A DNA stretch of 64,000 nucleotides, from positions 66,510,652-66,574,651 of the forward strand of contig OX465583.1 of NCBI GenBank assembly GCA_950022655.1, in the 5' to 3' direction. Within the stretch, counting starts at the first letter, position 1; every line of letters starts with the position of its first letter. Source of the DNA: Alentia gelatinosa (lineage: Eukaryota; Annelida; Polychaeta; Phyllodocida; Polynoidae). Positions 56,445-62,885 of this stretch are shown piece by piece. A program made the translations under genes and the position numbers. Below the pieces are notes generated by a model. That model worked only from the letters and a program-made list of their open reading frames with translations. It had not been told where the DNA came from and ran no database searches.

Positions 56445-59400
56445 AGGGGAGGGGCCTGCCTCCGGAGGGGAGAGGCGGGCCTGCCCCTGCAGGGGAGAGG
56501 CGGGCCTGCCCCTGCCCCTCTCGGGGAAAGGCGGGCCCGCCCCTGCCTCCGGAGGGGAGAGGCAGGCCTGCCCCTGCAGGGGAGAGGCGGGCCCGCCCCT
56601 GCCCCCCGAGGGGAGAGGCCTGCCTCCGGAGGGGAGAGGCGGGCCTGCCCCTGCCCCTCTCGGGGAGAGGCGGCCCCCCCCTGGGGGAGAGGCGGGCCTG
56701 CCCCTGCTCCCTCTCGGGGAGAGGCGGGCTCGCCCCTGCCCCCTCTCGGGGAGAGGCGGGCCCGCCCCTGCCCCCGGAAGGGAGAGGCGGGCATGCCCCT
56801 GCCCCCCAAGGGGAGAGGCCTGCCTCCGGAGGGGAGAGGCGGGCCTGCCCCCTCTCGGGGAGAGGCGGGCCCGCCCCTGCCCCCTCTCGGGGAGAGGCGG
56901 GTCCGCCCCTGCCCCCGGAAGGGAGAGGCGGGCCTGCCCCTGCCCCCTCTCGGGGAGAGGCGGGCCTGCCCCTGCCCCCTCTCGGGGAGAGGCGGGCCTG
57001 CCCCTGCCCCCTCTCGGGGAGAGGCGGGCCTGCCCCTGCCCCCTCTCGGGGAGAGGCGGGCCTGCCCCTGCCCCCTCTCGGGGAGAGGCGGGCCTGCCCC
57101 TGCCCCCTCTCGGGGAGAGGCGGGCCTGCGGGCCTGCCCCTGCCCCCTCTCGGGGAGAGGCGGGCCTGCCCCTGCCCCCTCTCGGGGAGAGGCGGGCCTG
57201 CCCCTGCCCCCTCTCGGGGAGAGGCGGGCCAGCCCCTGCCCCCCGAGGGGAGAGGCGGGCCAGCCCCTGCCCCCCGAGGGGAGAGGCGGGCCAGCCCCTG
57301 CCCCCCGAGGGGAGAGGCGGGCCAGCCCCTGCCCCCCGAGGGGAGAGGCGGGCCAGCCCCTGCCCCCCGAGGGGAGAGGCCTGCCTCCGGAGGGGAGAGG
57401 CGGCCCCCCCCTGGGGGAGAGGCGGGCCTGCCCCTGCTCCCTCTCGGGGAGAGGCGGGCTCGCCCCTGCCCCCTCTCGGGGAGAGGCGGGCCCGCCCCTG
57501 CCCCCGGAAGGGAGAGGCGGGCATGCCCCTGCCCCCCAAGGGGAGAGGCCTGCCTCCGGAGGGGAGAGGCGGGCCTGCCCCCTCTCGGGGAGAGGCGGGC
57601 CCGCCCCTGCCCCCTCTCGGGGAGAGGCGGGTCCGCCCCTGCCCCCGGAAGGGAGAGGCGGGCCTGCCCCTGCCCCCTCTCGGGGAGAGGCGGGCCTGCC
57701 CCTGCCCCCTCTCGGGGAGAGGCGGGCCTGCCCCTGCCCCCTCTCGGGGAGAGGCGGGCCTGCCCCTGCCCCCTCTCGGGGAGAGGCGGGCCTGCCCCTG
57801 CCCCCTCTCGGGGAGAGGCGGGCCTGCCCCTGCCCCCTCTCGGGGAGAGGCGGGCCTGCCCCTGCCCCCTCTCGGGGAGAGGCGGGCCTGCCCCTGCCCC
57901 CTCTCGGGGAGAGGCGGGCCAGCCCCTGCCCCCTCTCGGGGAGAGGCGGGCCAGCCCCTGCCCCCTCTCGGGGAGAGGCGGGCCAGCCCCTGCCCCCTCT
58001 CGGGGAGAGGCGGGCCAGCCCCTGCCCCCTCTCGGGGAGAGGCGGGCCAGCCCCTGCCCCCTCTCGGGGAGAGGCGGGCCAGCCCCTGCCCCCCGAGGGG
58101 AGAGGCCTGCCTCCGGAGGGGAGAGGCGGCCCCCCCCTGGGGGAGAGGCGGGCCTGCCCCTGCTCCCTCTCGGGGAGAGGCGGGCTCGCCCCTGCCCCCT
58201 CTCGGGGAGAGGCGGGCCCGCCCCTGCCCCCGGAAGGGAGAGGCGGGCATGCCCCTGCCCCCCAAGGGGAGAGGCCTGCCTCCGGAGGGGAGAGGCGGGC
58301 CTGCCCCCTCTCGGGGAGAGGCGGGCCCGCCCCTGCCCCCTCTCGGGGAGAGGCGGGTCCGCCCCTGCCCCCGGAAGGGAGAGGCGGGCCTGCCCCTGCC
58401 CCCTCTCGGGGAGAGGCGGGCCTGCCCCTGCCCCCTCTCGGGGAGAGGCGGGCCTGCCCCTGCCCCCTCTCGGGGAGAGGCGGGCCTGCCCCTGCCCCCT
58501 CTCGGGGAGAGGCGGGCCTGCCCCTGCCCCCTCTCGGGGAGAGGCGGGCCTGCCCCTGCCCCCTCTCGGGGAGAGGCGGGCCTGCCCCTGCCCCCTCTCG
58601 GGGAGAGGCGGGCCTGCCCCTGCCCCCTCTCGGGGAGAGGCGGGCCTGCCCCTGCCCCCTCTCGGGGAGAGGCGGGCCTGCCCCTGCCCCCTCTCGGGGA
58701 GAGGCGGGCCTGCCCCTGCCCCCTCTCGGGGAGAGGCGGGCCTGCGGGCCTGCCCCTGCCCCCTCTCGGGGAGAGGCGGGCCTGCCCCTGCCCCCTCTCG
58801 GGGAGAGGCGGGCCTGCCCCTGCCCCCTCTCGGGGAGAGGCGGGCCTGCCCCTGCCCCCTCTCGGGGAGAGGCGGGCCTGCCCCTGCCCCCTCTCGGGGA
58901 GAGGCGGGCCTGCCCCTGCCCCCTCTCGGGGAGAGGCGGGCCAGCCCCTGCCCCCTCTCGGGGAGAGGCGGGCCAGCCCCTGCCCCCTCTCGGGGAGAGG
59001 CGGGCCAGCCCCTGCCCCCCGAGGGGAGAGGCGGGCCAGCCCCTGCCCCCCGAGGGGAGAGGCGGGCCAGCCCCTGCCCCCCGAGGGGAGAGGCGGGCCA
59101 GCCCCTGCCCCCCGAGGGGAGAGGCCTGCCTCCGGAGGGGAGAGGCGGCCCCCCCCTGGGGGAGAGGCGGGCCTGCCCCTGCTCCCTCTCGGGGAGAGGC
59201 GGGCTCGCCCCTGCCCCCTCTCGGGGAGAGGCGGGCCCGCCCCTGCCCCCGGAAGGGAGAGGCGGGCATGCCCCTGCCCCCCAAGGGGAGAGGCCTGCCT
59301 CCGGAGGGGAGAGGCGGGCCTGCCCCCTCTCGGGGAGAGGCGGGCCCGCCCCTGCCCCCTCTCGGGGAGAGGCGGGTCCGCCCCTGCCCCCGGAAGGGAG

Positions 59401-60984
59401 AGGCGGGCCTGCCCCTGCCCCCTCTCGGGGAGAGGCGGGCCTGCCCCTGCCCCCTCTCGGGGAGAGGCGGGCCTGCCCCTGCCCCCTCTCGGGGAGAGGC
59501 GGGCCTGCCCCTGCCCCCTCTCGGGGAGAGGCGGGCCTGCCCCTGCCCCCTCTCGGGGAGAGGCGGGCCTGCCCCTGCCCCCTCTCGGGGAGAGGCGGGC
59601 CTGCCCCTGCCCCCTCTCGGGGAGAGGCGGGCCTGCCCCTGCCCCCTCTCGGGGAGAGGCGGGCCTGCCCCTGCCCCCTCTCGGGGAGAGGCGGGCCTGC
59701 CCCTGCCCCCTCTCGGGGAGAGGCGGGCCTGCCCCTGCCCCCTCTCGGGGAGAGGCGGGCCTGCCCCTGCCCCCTCTCGGGGAGAGGCGAGCCTGCCCCT
59801 GCCCCCTCTCGGGGAGAGGCGGGCCTGCGGGCCTGCCCCTGCCCCCTCTCGGGGAGAGGCGGGCCTGCAGGCCTGCCCCTGCCCCCTCTCGGGGAGAGGC
59901 GGGCCTGCCCCTGCCCCCTTTCGGGGAGAGGCGGGCCTGCCCCTGCCCCCTCTCGGGGAGAGGCGGGCCAGCCCCTGCCCCCTCTCGGGGAGAGGCGGGC
60001 CAGCCCCTGCCCCCTCTCGGGGAGAGGCGGGCCAGCCCCTGCCCCCTCTCGGGGAGAGGCGGGCCAGCCCCTGCCCCCTCTCGGGGAGAGGCGGGCCAGC
60101 CCCTACCCCCCTGAGGGGAGAGGCGGGCCAGCCCCTACCCCCCTGAGGGGAGAGGCGGGCCAGCCCCTACCCCCCTGAGGGGAGAGGCGGGCCAGCCCCT
60201 ACCCCTCTGAGGGGAGAGGCGGGCCAGCCCCTGCCCCCCTGAGGGGAGAGGCGGGCCCGCCCCTGCCCGCGGAGGGGAGAGGCGGGCCCGCCCCTACCCC
60301 TCTGAGGGGAGAGGCGGGCCAGCCCCTGCCCCCCTGAGGGGAGAGGCGGGCCCGCCCCTGCCCGCGGAGGGGAGAGGCGGGCCCGCCCCTGCCCCCTGGA
60401 GGGGAGAGGCGGGCCCGCCCCTGCCCCCCTGGAGGGGAGAGGCGGGCCCGCCCCTGCCCCCTGGAGGGGAGAGGCGGGCCCGCCCCTGCCTCCGGAGGGG
60501 AGAGGCGGGCATGCCCCTGCCCCCTCTTGGGGAGAGGCGGGCCCGCCCCTACCCCCTCTCTGGGAGAGGCGGGCCCGCCCCTGCCCCCGGAGGGGAGAGG
60601 GGCAGGGGATAATGCGGCCCCTGAGGAGACTACATTTATGGGAAAAAGTAGGAAATCTACAAACCTTGCTTACCTCAGTCTTTATTGCGTGAATGCGTTT
60701 TTTTGTGGTTGTTATGTAATTTCTTTTGTTCCTTCGAGGTTCATTAAAAAACTTATTGGCTGGAAAAATTTTGACTTTTGTATTTTGGCTGTACACAGGT
60801 GTGGCTTTACGACCAGGGCGTGACGACCCACATCGGCCTGGGTCATGGTGCAGGCATCACACGTGTGAAGATCAGCCCGGATGGCAAGTACATCCTCTCC
60901 GTCAGCACCGACGGCGCCATCCTCAGGTGGAGAGTACCGCAGAGCATCATAGAAACAGAATTCCAATGTGCATGTTCGCACTAA
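43269..60984 (+). CDS. CFAP52: Cilia- and flagella-associated protein 52 (WDR16), complete, 12 coding exons
   Basis: Coding exons: 43269-43329, 44294-44493, 46616-46752, 47337-47465, 49020-49119, 50237-50457, 50938-50998, 51756-51868, 52861-53009, 53814-54135, 55831-56068, 60799-60984. The sum is 1917 bp, giving 638 residues plus TAA, against about 620 in vertebrates. All introns are GT-AG and all phases close. The protein is a chain of WD40 repeats with WD-type strand ends (IVWNY, VVWDM, RVWKLD, IRMWHA, VRVWQV, CIIWDLA, IKVWLY, ILRWRV). Family signatures are the start ELESMIGFDGKVPFGLKVHP, RMWHASKNKELLRITNPNMT and GTDRKVGYFESFDGSTIREL. The family folds as two beta-propellers and sits inside the B-tubule of ciliary doublets near the inner junction. 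The start ATG matches the family N-terminus. Confidence 0.96.
43330..44293 (+). other. CFAP52 intron 1, no repeat family recognised
   Basis: A GT-AG intron of 964 bp, AT-rich. It has GATCTAGATCTAGAT words at about 43870 but no element copy that I can name. Confidence 0.6.
44294..44493 (+). CDS. CFAP52: CFAP52 coding exon 2
   Basis: Residues 21-87. The acceptor is AATTACAG|GCAAGG and the donor TTCAAG|GTTAGT. It encodes KVPFGLKVHPDKEHLIYPVG and the first WD40 strand set up to QTHMGFK. Confidence 0.95.
45035..45160 (-). mobile_element. Two-stem element G, only the terminal stem
   Basis: CGTAAAACTGGATGAGTTTT and GTATGCCACGACTGGAGTTT form one arm. The core loop CATGAGGCGAAGCCGAGTGA is at 45101-45120. 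The other arm stops at CACTCCAGGAGTG. It matches element B1 inverted and lacks the TTATCC module. It lies in CFAP52 intron 2. Confidence 0.7.
45855..46135 (+). repeat. Uninterrupted copy of the repeat split at 37777-38660
   Basis: CAAATTAAAGCTCCTGATGT through GTGTCTGCTTATGCGAGG is directly followed by TTTTACTGTATGTCTGAAGC and CATATTTTTCATGGCTTGGT. This shows the site as it was before insertion of elements B1 and B2. It lies in CFAP52 intron 2. Confidence 0.8.
46616..46752 (+). CDS. CFAP52: CFAP52 coding exon 3
   Basis: Residues 88-132. The acceptor is CTTTTATCAAG|GCTGAT and the donor GGAAA|GTAGGT. It encodes ADVIVWNYAEKKLMAKLTLH and LAFSPNEKFLVSLGGRDDG, a complete WD40 blade. Confidence 0.94.
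47040..47115. repeat. GC-rich hairpin in CFAP52 intron 3
   Basis: CCGCCGGCGGCGCCCGC and the later GGGCCCCGGCGGCGG pair across CACGGCCGCCGTACG. A second related piece (CACTGGCGGCTGTACGGC) lies 60 bp upstream. It stands out against the AT-rich intron. Confidence 0.5.
47337..47465 (+). CDS. CFAP52: CFAP52 coding exon 4
   Basis: Residues 133-175. The acceptor is TCTTTGTAG|CGTGG and the donor GGAGA|GTATGT. It encodes VVVWDMCTMEAICGSPAQCQ and NEDLVFATGG. Confidence 0.94.
47466..48440 (+). other. CFAP52 intron 4, left part, nothing recognised
   Basis: There is no listed repeat family between the exon 4 donor and the two-stem element A. GGTTGGTTCGAATACTGAG at about 47635 looks like a tRNA B-box, but no A-box or cloverleaf precedes it. 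Confidence 0.5.
48440..48705 (-). mobile_element. Two-stem element A (TTTATGTCAC type, inverted)
   Basis: The bracket words TTTTATCCTACCC (48564-48576) and GGGTAGGATAAAA (48684-48696) are exact complements. The module between them contains GTGACATAAA (48608-48617), TTTATGTCAC (48624-48633) and ATGACATAAA (48638-48647). The terminal stem uses the same word: TTTATGTCAC (48453-48462) against GTGACATAAA (48529-48538). Inner GTAATTTCACAA and AGTGACATTAC flank a loop with GGAGACGAGTGA. It lies in CFAP52 intron 4. Confidence 0.82.
49020..49119 (+). CDS. CFAP52: CFAP52 coding exon 5
   Basis: Residues 176-209. The acceptor is TTCCCTTAG|CAACAC and the donor CTGGAG|GTAAAG. It encodes NTLRVWKLDVENRKIWPRDV; the RKIWP word is conserved in the family. 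Confidence 0.94.
49165..49515 (-). mobile_element. TTTTCGTCCCGCTCT repeat element, copy 2 (inverted)
   Basis: Mirrors 18185-18625: AGGGAAACTATCTTCCAGTG, GAAAAATTACTGCCCGAGGC, ATGGTTATTTCTTTACCTAT and GCACCCCCAGCAGCAGTATG. One arm of its long stem is shortened compared with copy 1. It begins 45 bases after the exon 5 donor. Confidence 0.7.
49650..49800 (-). mobile_element. Two-stem element C, partial
   Basis: The stem arms GAGTTGTCTTCC and GGAAGACAAC enclose the core CACGGAGCAGAGCCGAGTGA (49695-49714). GAGTGACGTTTAGATTTTAT and CCTTCC follow as in other copies. The left bracket is not clear. Confidence 0.6.
49898..50185 (+). mobile_element. Two-stem element C' (ACTCGTT type)
   Basis: The start TTTATCTCACCTCTGG has its internal complement GGGGTGAGATAAA at 50027. 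Between them is TTAAACATTGGGAACTCGTT. The terminal stem pairs CAACTCGTTTTGGTCAAAG (50049) with CTTTGACCAAAACTTGTTG (50162) around CACTCGGCTGTCACCCTCAT (50105). It ends about 50 bases before exon 6. Confidence 0.75.
50237..50457 (+). CDS. CFAP52: CFAP52 coding exon 6
   Basis: Residues 210-282. The acceptor is CATGTTTCAG|TTTGAC and the donor ACATC|GTGAGT. It encodes FDECDSYLYSGTDTGDIIGV and GQLLVGAGDGTV. A 30-bp tandem array begins 33 bases past the donor. Confidence 0.95.
50491..50610 (+). repeat. 30-bp tandem array, four units, each a hairpin
   Basis: Units start at 50491, 50521, 50551 and 50581. Each contains ACCAGTT.AGTAAACTGGT, a 7-bp stem with a 5-bp loop. The array begins 33 bases after the exon 6 donor. 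All four units are nearly identical. Confidence 0.92.
50938..50998 (+). CDS. CFAP52: CFAP52 coding exon 7
   Basis: Residues 283-303. The acceptor is TTTATTCCAG|GAACTG and the donor CACCAG|GTAATT. It encodes NCTKIQGAISSIGLRGAGHQ, which matches the family's GGITSITLRGEGHQ-type segment. Confidence 0.93.
51756..51868 (+). CDS. CFAP52: CFAP52 coding exon 8
   Basis: Residues 304-340. The acceptor is TTATTTGTAG|TTCTTC and the donor CCACT|GTGAGT. It encodes FFVGTVESSIYRFALHDFCH and TCHNETINDIAFP. A hairpin MITE starts 30 bases after the donor. Confidence 0.94.
51899..52290 (-). mobile_element. Hairpin MITE, copy 7 (inverted), CFAP52 intron 8
   Basis: Runs from TATTATCAATCGTATAC to AAAACCATCGATTATTGTCT. 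The stem words are GGACAGGCGGCTCTG and CAGCAGCCTGTCCACAAAA. Confidence 0.8.
52312..52580 (+). mobile_element. CACGATG/TGTTGGT element, uninterrupted copy
   Basis: The left end GGGCTGGTTCCACCAACACG is inverse to CTTGTGTGTTGGT at the right. The interior ATTTTGGTGCTCCACCACCA and TTATTCAAAACCTAG match 29300-30262. This copy is the empty reference for the nested insertion there. Confidence 0.65.
52861..53009 (+). CDS. CFAP52: CFAP52 coding exon 9
   Basis: Residues 341-390. The acceptor is TCTCATCCAG|AAATTC and the donor TTACTG|GTGAGT. It encodes NSSDIYGTASKQEIRMWHAS and LLRITNPNMTCHALEIMPDG. Confidence 0.95.
53390..53812 (+). repeat. 31-bp minisatellite ending at the CFAP52 exon 10 acceptor
   Basis: About fourteen units of CCCTGTGAGTGTAACATG plus C.TAGTTTATAT. 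Each unit contains GTGAGT, a consensus-like donor. The last unit (AACATGTCTTGGTTGTATTC|CAG) runs straight into the real acceptor. Earlier unit starts lie close to the AG-free pyrimidine-poor intron body. Confidence 0.9.
53814..54135 (+). CDS. CFAP52: CFAP52 coding exon 10
   Basis: Residues 391-497. The acceptor is TTGTATTCCAG|GCTGGG and the donor CTCGC|GTAAGT. It encodes WDDGRIRVYYPESGKPMYTI, SGGQHGDVRVWQV, EHKASVTSIKVKQSNTECVT and CIIWDL. The acceptor stands at the very end of a 31-bp minisatellite. Confidence 0.96.
54136..55440 (+). other. CFAP52 intron 10, left part, nothing recognised
   Basis: GTCGTCGATTTCATATTGCC and GGCAGTATGAAATTGATGAC at 54235-54290 form an inverted pair, so a small foldback probably lies at 54190-54310. 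Otherwise nothing is supported. Confidence 0.45.
55443..55815 (+). repeat. About 48-bp tandem repeat, split by a two-stem element
   Basis: Units read CATGACTACAGTAGGGCATC then ACCTTGTAA.GCACCACACACTCTCTGATC. One unit is cut after CACCTT at 55510 and resumes GTAACACACC at 55734. Element E occupies the space between. Confidence 0.8.
55511..55733 (+). mobile_element. Two-stem element E, precise insertion
   Basis: Starts TTATCTCACCCCTAGTATTT, contains CATAGACTTATCATTGGAAA then CTCGTATC, and has the internal complement AGGGTGAGATAAA at 55641. The terminal stem pairs CATCTTGTTTGAAT with ATTCAAACTCGATGG and the element ends GGATA. The flanking tandem units give exact ends: CACCTT|element|GTAACAC against CACCTTGTAAAGC in the next unit. 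No target duplication is visible. Confidence 0.8.
55831..56068 (+). CDS. CFAP52: CFAP52 coding exon 11
   Basis: Residues 498-577. The acceptor is TAACATTTCAG|AAAGCA and the donor ATCAAG|GTAAGA. It encodes VNTLFKYVCYHPQEHQIITT, TDRKVGYFESFDGSTIREL and SGGDDRLIK. Confidence 0.96.
56180..60607 (+). repeat. 32-bp GC-rich minisatellite, about 138 units, CFAP52 intron 11
   Basis: The unit is GAGGCGGGCCTGCCCCTGCC followed by CCCTCTCGGGGA, with variants at the CCTCTCG/CCCCGAG and GCCTG/GCCAG/GCCCG positions. Because 32 is not a multiple of three and the unit has no stop codon in either direction, all six frames stay open for hundreds of codons as 32-residue Pro/Gly/Arg-rich repeats. This is an intron and not a gene. 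Higher-order blocks recur: the word CGGCCCCCCCCTGGGGGA starts at 56671, 57401, 58127 and 59146. Confidence 0.97.
56414..56443 (+). repeat. Run of 30 C inside the minisatellite
   Basis: An uninterrupted C tract between GCCAGCCCCTG and GAGGGGAGGGG. The complementary G30 is a strong candidate for quadruplex formation. Length in the assembly may be unreliable. Confidence 0.85.
60799..60984 (+). CDS. CFAP52: CFAP52 coding exon 12 (terminal)
   Basis: Residues 578-638 and TAA at 60982-60984. The acceptor is CTGTACACAG|GTGTGG. It encodes VWLYDQGVTTHIGLGHGAGI, the last blade and SVSTDGAILRWRVPQ. The tail after the final WD40 strand (SIIETEFQCACSH) is longer than in vertebrates. Confidence 0.94.
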   Translation: MWLYDQGVTTHIGLGHGAGITRVKISPDGKYILSVSTDGAILRWRVPQSIIETEFQCACSH

Positions 60985-61360
60985 TGTGAAACCAATGAGA
61001 AGCAGGATAGAAAACAGGAGCTTCGAAGGCTTCGGTTATTGTGATATATACACTTCAAAAATAGAGAGGAATAAAGACAATATTTACACTCACTTTGGTT
61101 GTTCCCCATCGCAGGTCTTTCAAACATGCATTAAAGCAGATCACATCATATGAAATTTTTTTTTTGATGGAAGATCTAAAGTCACCTAAAATCATCTGCA
61201 ACATCTATTCTGAATTTTCTCGTACACCTTTTAGATAGTAGGAGAACAAACAATTTCAAGTTATTAGTGGTGAAGACTGGTACCACTTATATTGTGTTTC
61301 CCTTTCTTGTATTGTTCATACTTATTAATTATTGTAAACCATACATGTGTAAAAATAAAA
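60985..61360 (+). promoter_or_regulatory. CFAP52 3' UTR and candidate poly(A) signals
   Basis: AATAAA occurs at 61070-61075, 86 bases after the stop, and again at 61354-61359 in a very A-rich stretch. The first would give a short 3' UTR. Which is used cannot be decided by eye. Confidence 0.45.
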
Positions 61361-61379
61361 TAACAAAAAAAATAGTATG

Positions 61380-61817
61380 TAAGGCTTCTCATAATTATTA
61401 CCTTTATTGAGGGTTGTTAAAATGTGTTTGCTAAAGTGGCACTCTTGGTCTTTTTTCAATGTACATAGTGATCGAAAATTGGAGTTAGAAAAACGTTTCC
61501 ATGTTATTTGTGTTATTTGTATATTAAAAGATTTATTCTATTGGACTTGATAAGCTGAATGTTGTTGTATCGAGGCACTGTAGATCAGCTGACAATGTGC
61601 GATGATTAAATAATAATTTATCAATAAATGTTTTGCTATATTGGTGACGATTCGTCTTTTTTCCTCCAAAACACATATCTAATTTAAAAATGAGGGGCCT
61701 ATGTCCTTGTTTTAAAGCATAAATCAAATTTAGAGTACTGCAAATTTGTTAAAAAATTCAATATCAAAATTCAATATCAAAATACTAAACAAGGATAAAA
61801 AGGTTGATATGGTATAA
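61380..61817. other. AT-rich stretch after CFAP52, nothing recognised
   Basis: No ORF with a motif, no repeat copy. CAATATCAAAATTCAATATC at 61760 is a small direct duplication. Confidence 0.5.
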
Positions 61818-61829
61818 CAGTCTTCCAAA

Positions 61830-62725
61830 AGTCATTACAAATCTTGCAACAGTCTCATTGCAGTCTAGCAACACCCATACAACATTCTTGTAGCAGTCTT
61901 ACAACAGTCACAAGTCTTAGAACAATCTCTTGTCACAGTCTCATATTAGCTGTAAAACAGTCTTACAACAGTCTTGCAGTTGTCTTACAACAGCCTTGTA
62001 AGTCTTGTATCAGCAATACAACAGTCATATAAACGTATTGCATTTGTGTTCCAACATTCTTAAAGGTCTTGTTTCACTCATACAACAGTCTTGTAACAGT
62101 CTTACCACAGTCTAGCAGCAGTCTTGCATCAGTCTTACACAGTTTTGTAACAGTCTTGAATTAGTCTTGGAACAGTCTTGTATCAGCAGTTTTGCATCAG
62201 TCTTACAACAGTCTTGCAACAATCTTGTATCAGCATGGTCTTGTAGCAGTTTTACAATAGTCTTACAGCAGTCTTACAACAGTTGTGCAACAGTCTTGTA
62301 GCAACCTTACAGCAGTCTTACAAGTCTTACAAGTGTCTCGCAACAGTCATGTATCAGCCTTACAACGGTCTCATATTATTAGCCTTACAACAGTCTTACA
62401 AGTCTTGTATCAGCCTTACAACAGTCTTGCAACAGTCGTTACAACAGCCTTATAAATCTTGCAACAGTCGTGTATCAGTCATACAAGTCTTGTAGCAGTC
62501 TTACAACAGTCTTTTAGTAGTCTTACAATGGTCTTGTACCAGTTTTCAAATAGTCTTATAACAGTTGTGCAACACTCTTACAACAGTCTTGCAACAGTCT
62601 TGTAGCAACCTTACACCAGTCCTGCAACAGTCTCATATCAGCATAACAACAGTCTTTCCACAGTCTTACAACAGTCTTGTATCAGCCTTACAACGGTCTT
62701 AAAGCAGTCTTGCAACAGTCGGGGA
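61830..62725 (+). repeat. 11-bp minisatellite CTTACAACAGT, block 1
   Basis: About 80 units of CTTACAACAGT and variants (CTTGCAACAGT, CTTGTAGCAGT, CTTGTATCAGC). The unit length matches one DNA helix turn. Confidence 0.93.
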
Positions 62726-62885
62726 TATCAGCAACACCTGAGAAAAATCTCTGAAATTATTTGCTGGGACGAACCCCCCCCCCTCCCTCCCCCACCAGAC
62801 TACAATGCTTTTTGGGAACTCAAAAACATAAAAACTGTATTTCCTGGTATTAGAACTTGTACTACAGTTTGTAATCTCCAAGCAA
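62726..62885. other. Unique interruption of the 11-bp array
   Basis: About 160 bp without the repeat, containing a C-rich tract (CCCCCCCCCTCCCTCCCCC at about 62773). It is either an insertion or the original sequence around which the array grew. Confidence 0.7.

Noticed and set aside
56108..60146. Very long open frames (over 1000 codons) on both strands
   Set aside because: They are fully explained by the stop-free 32-bp minisatellite in CFAP52 intron 11. They consist only of the 32-residue repeat and exist in every frame.
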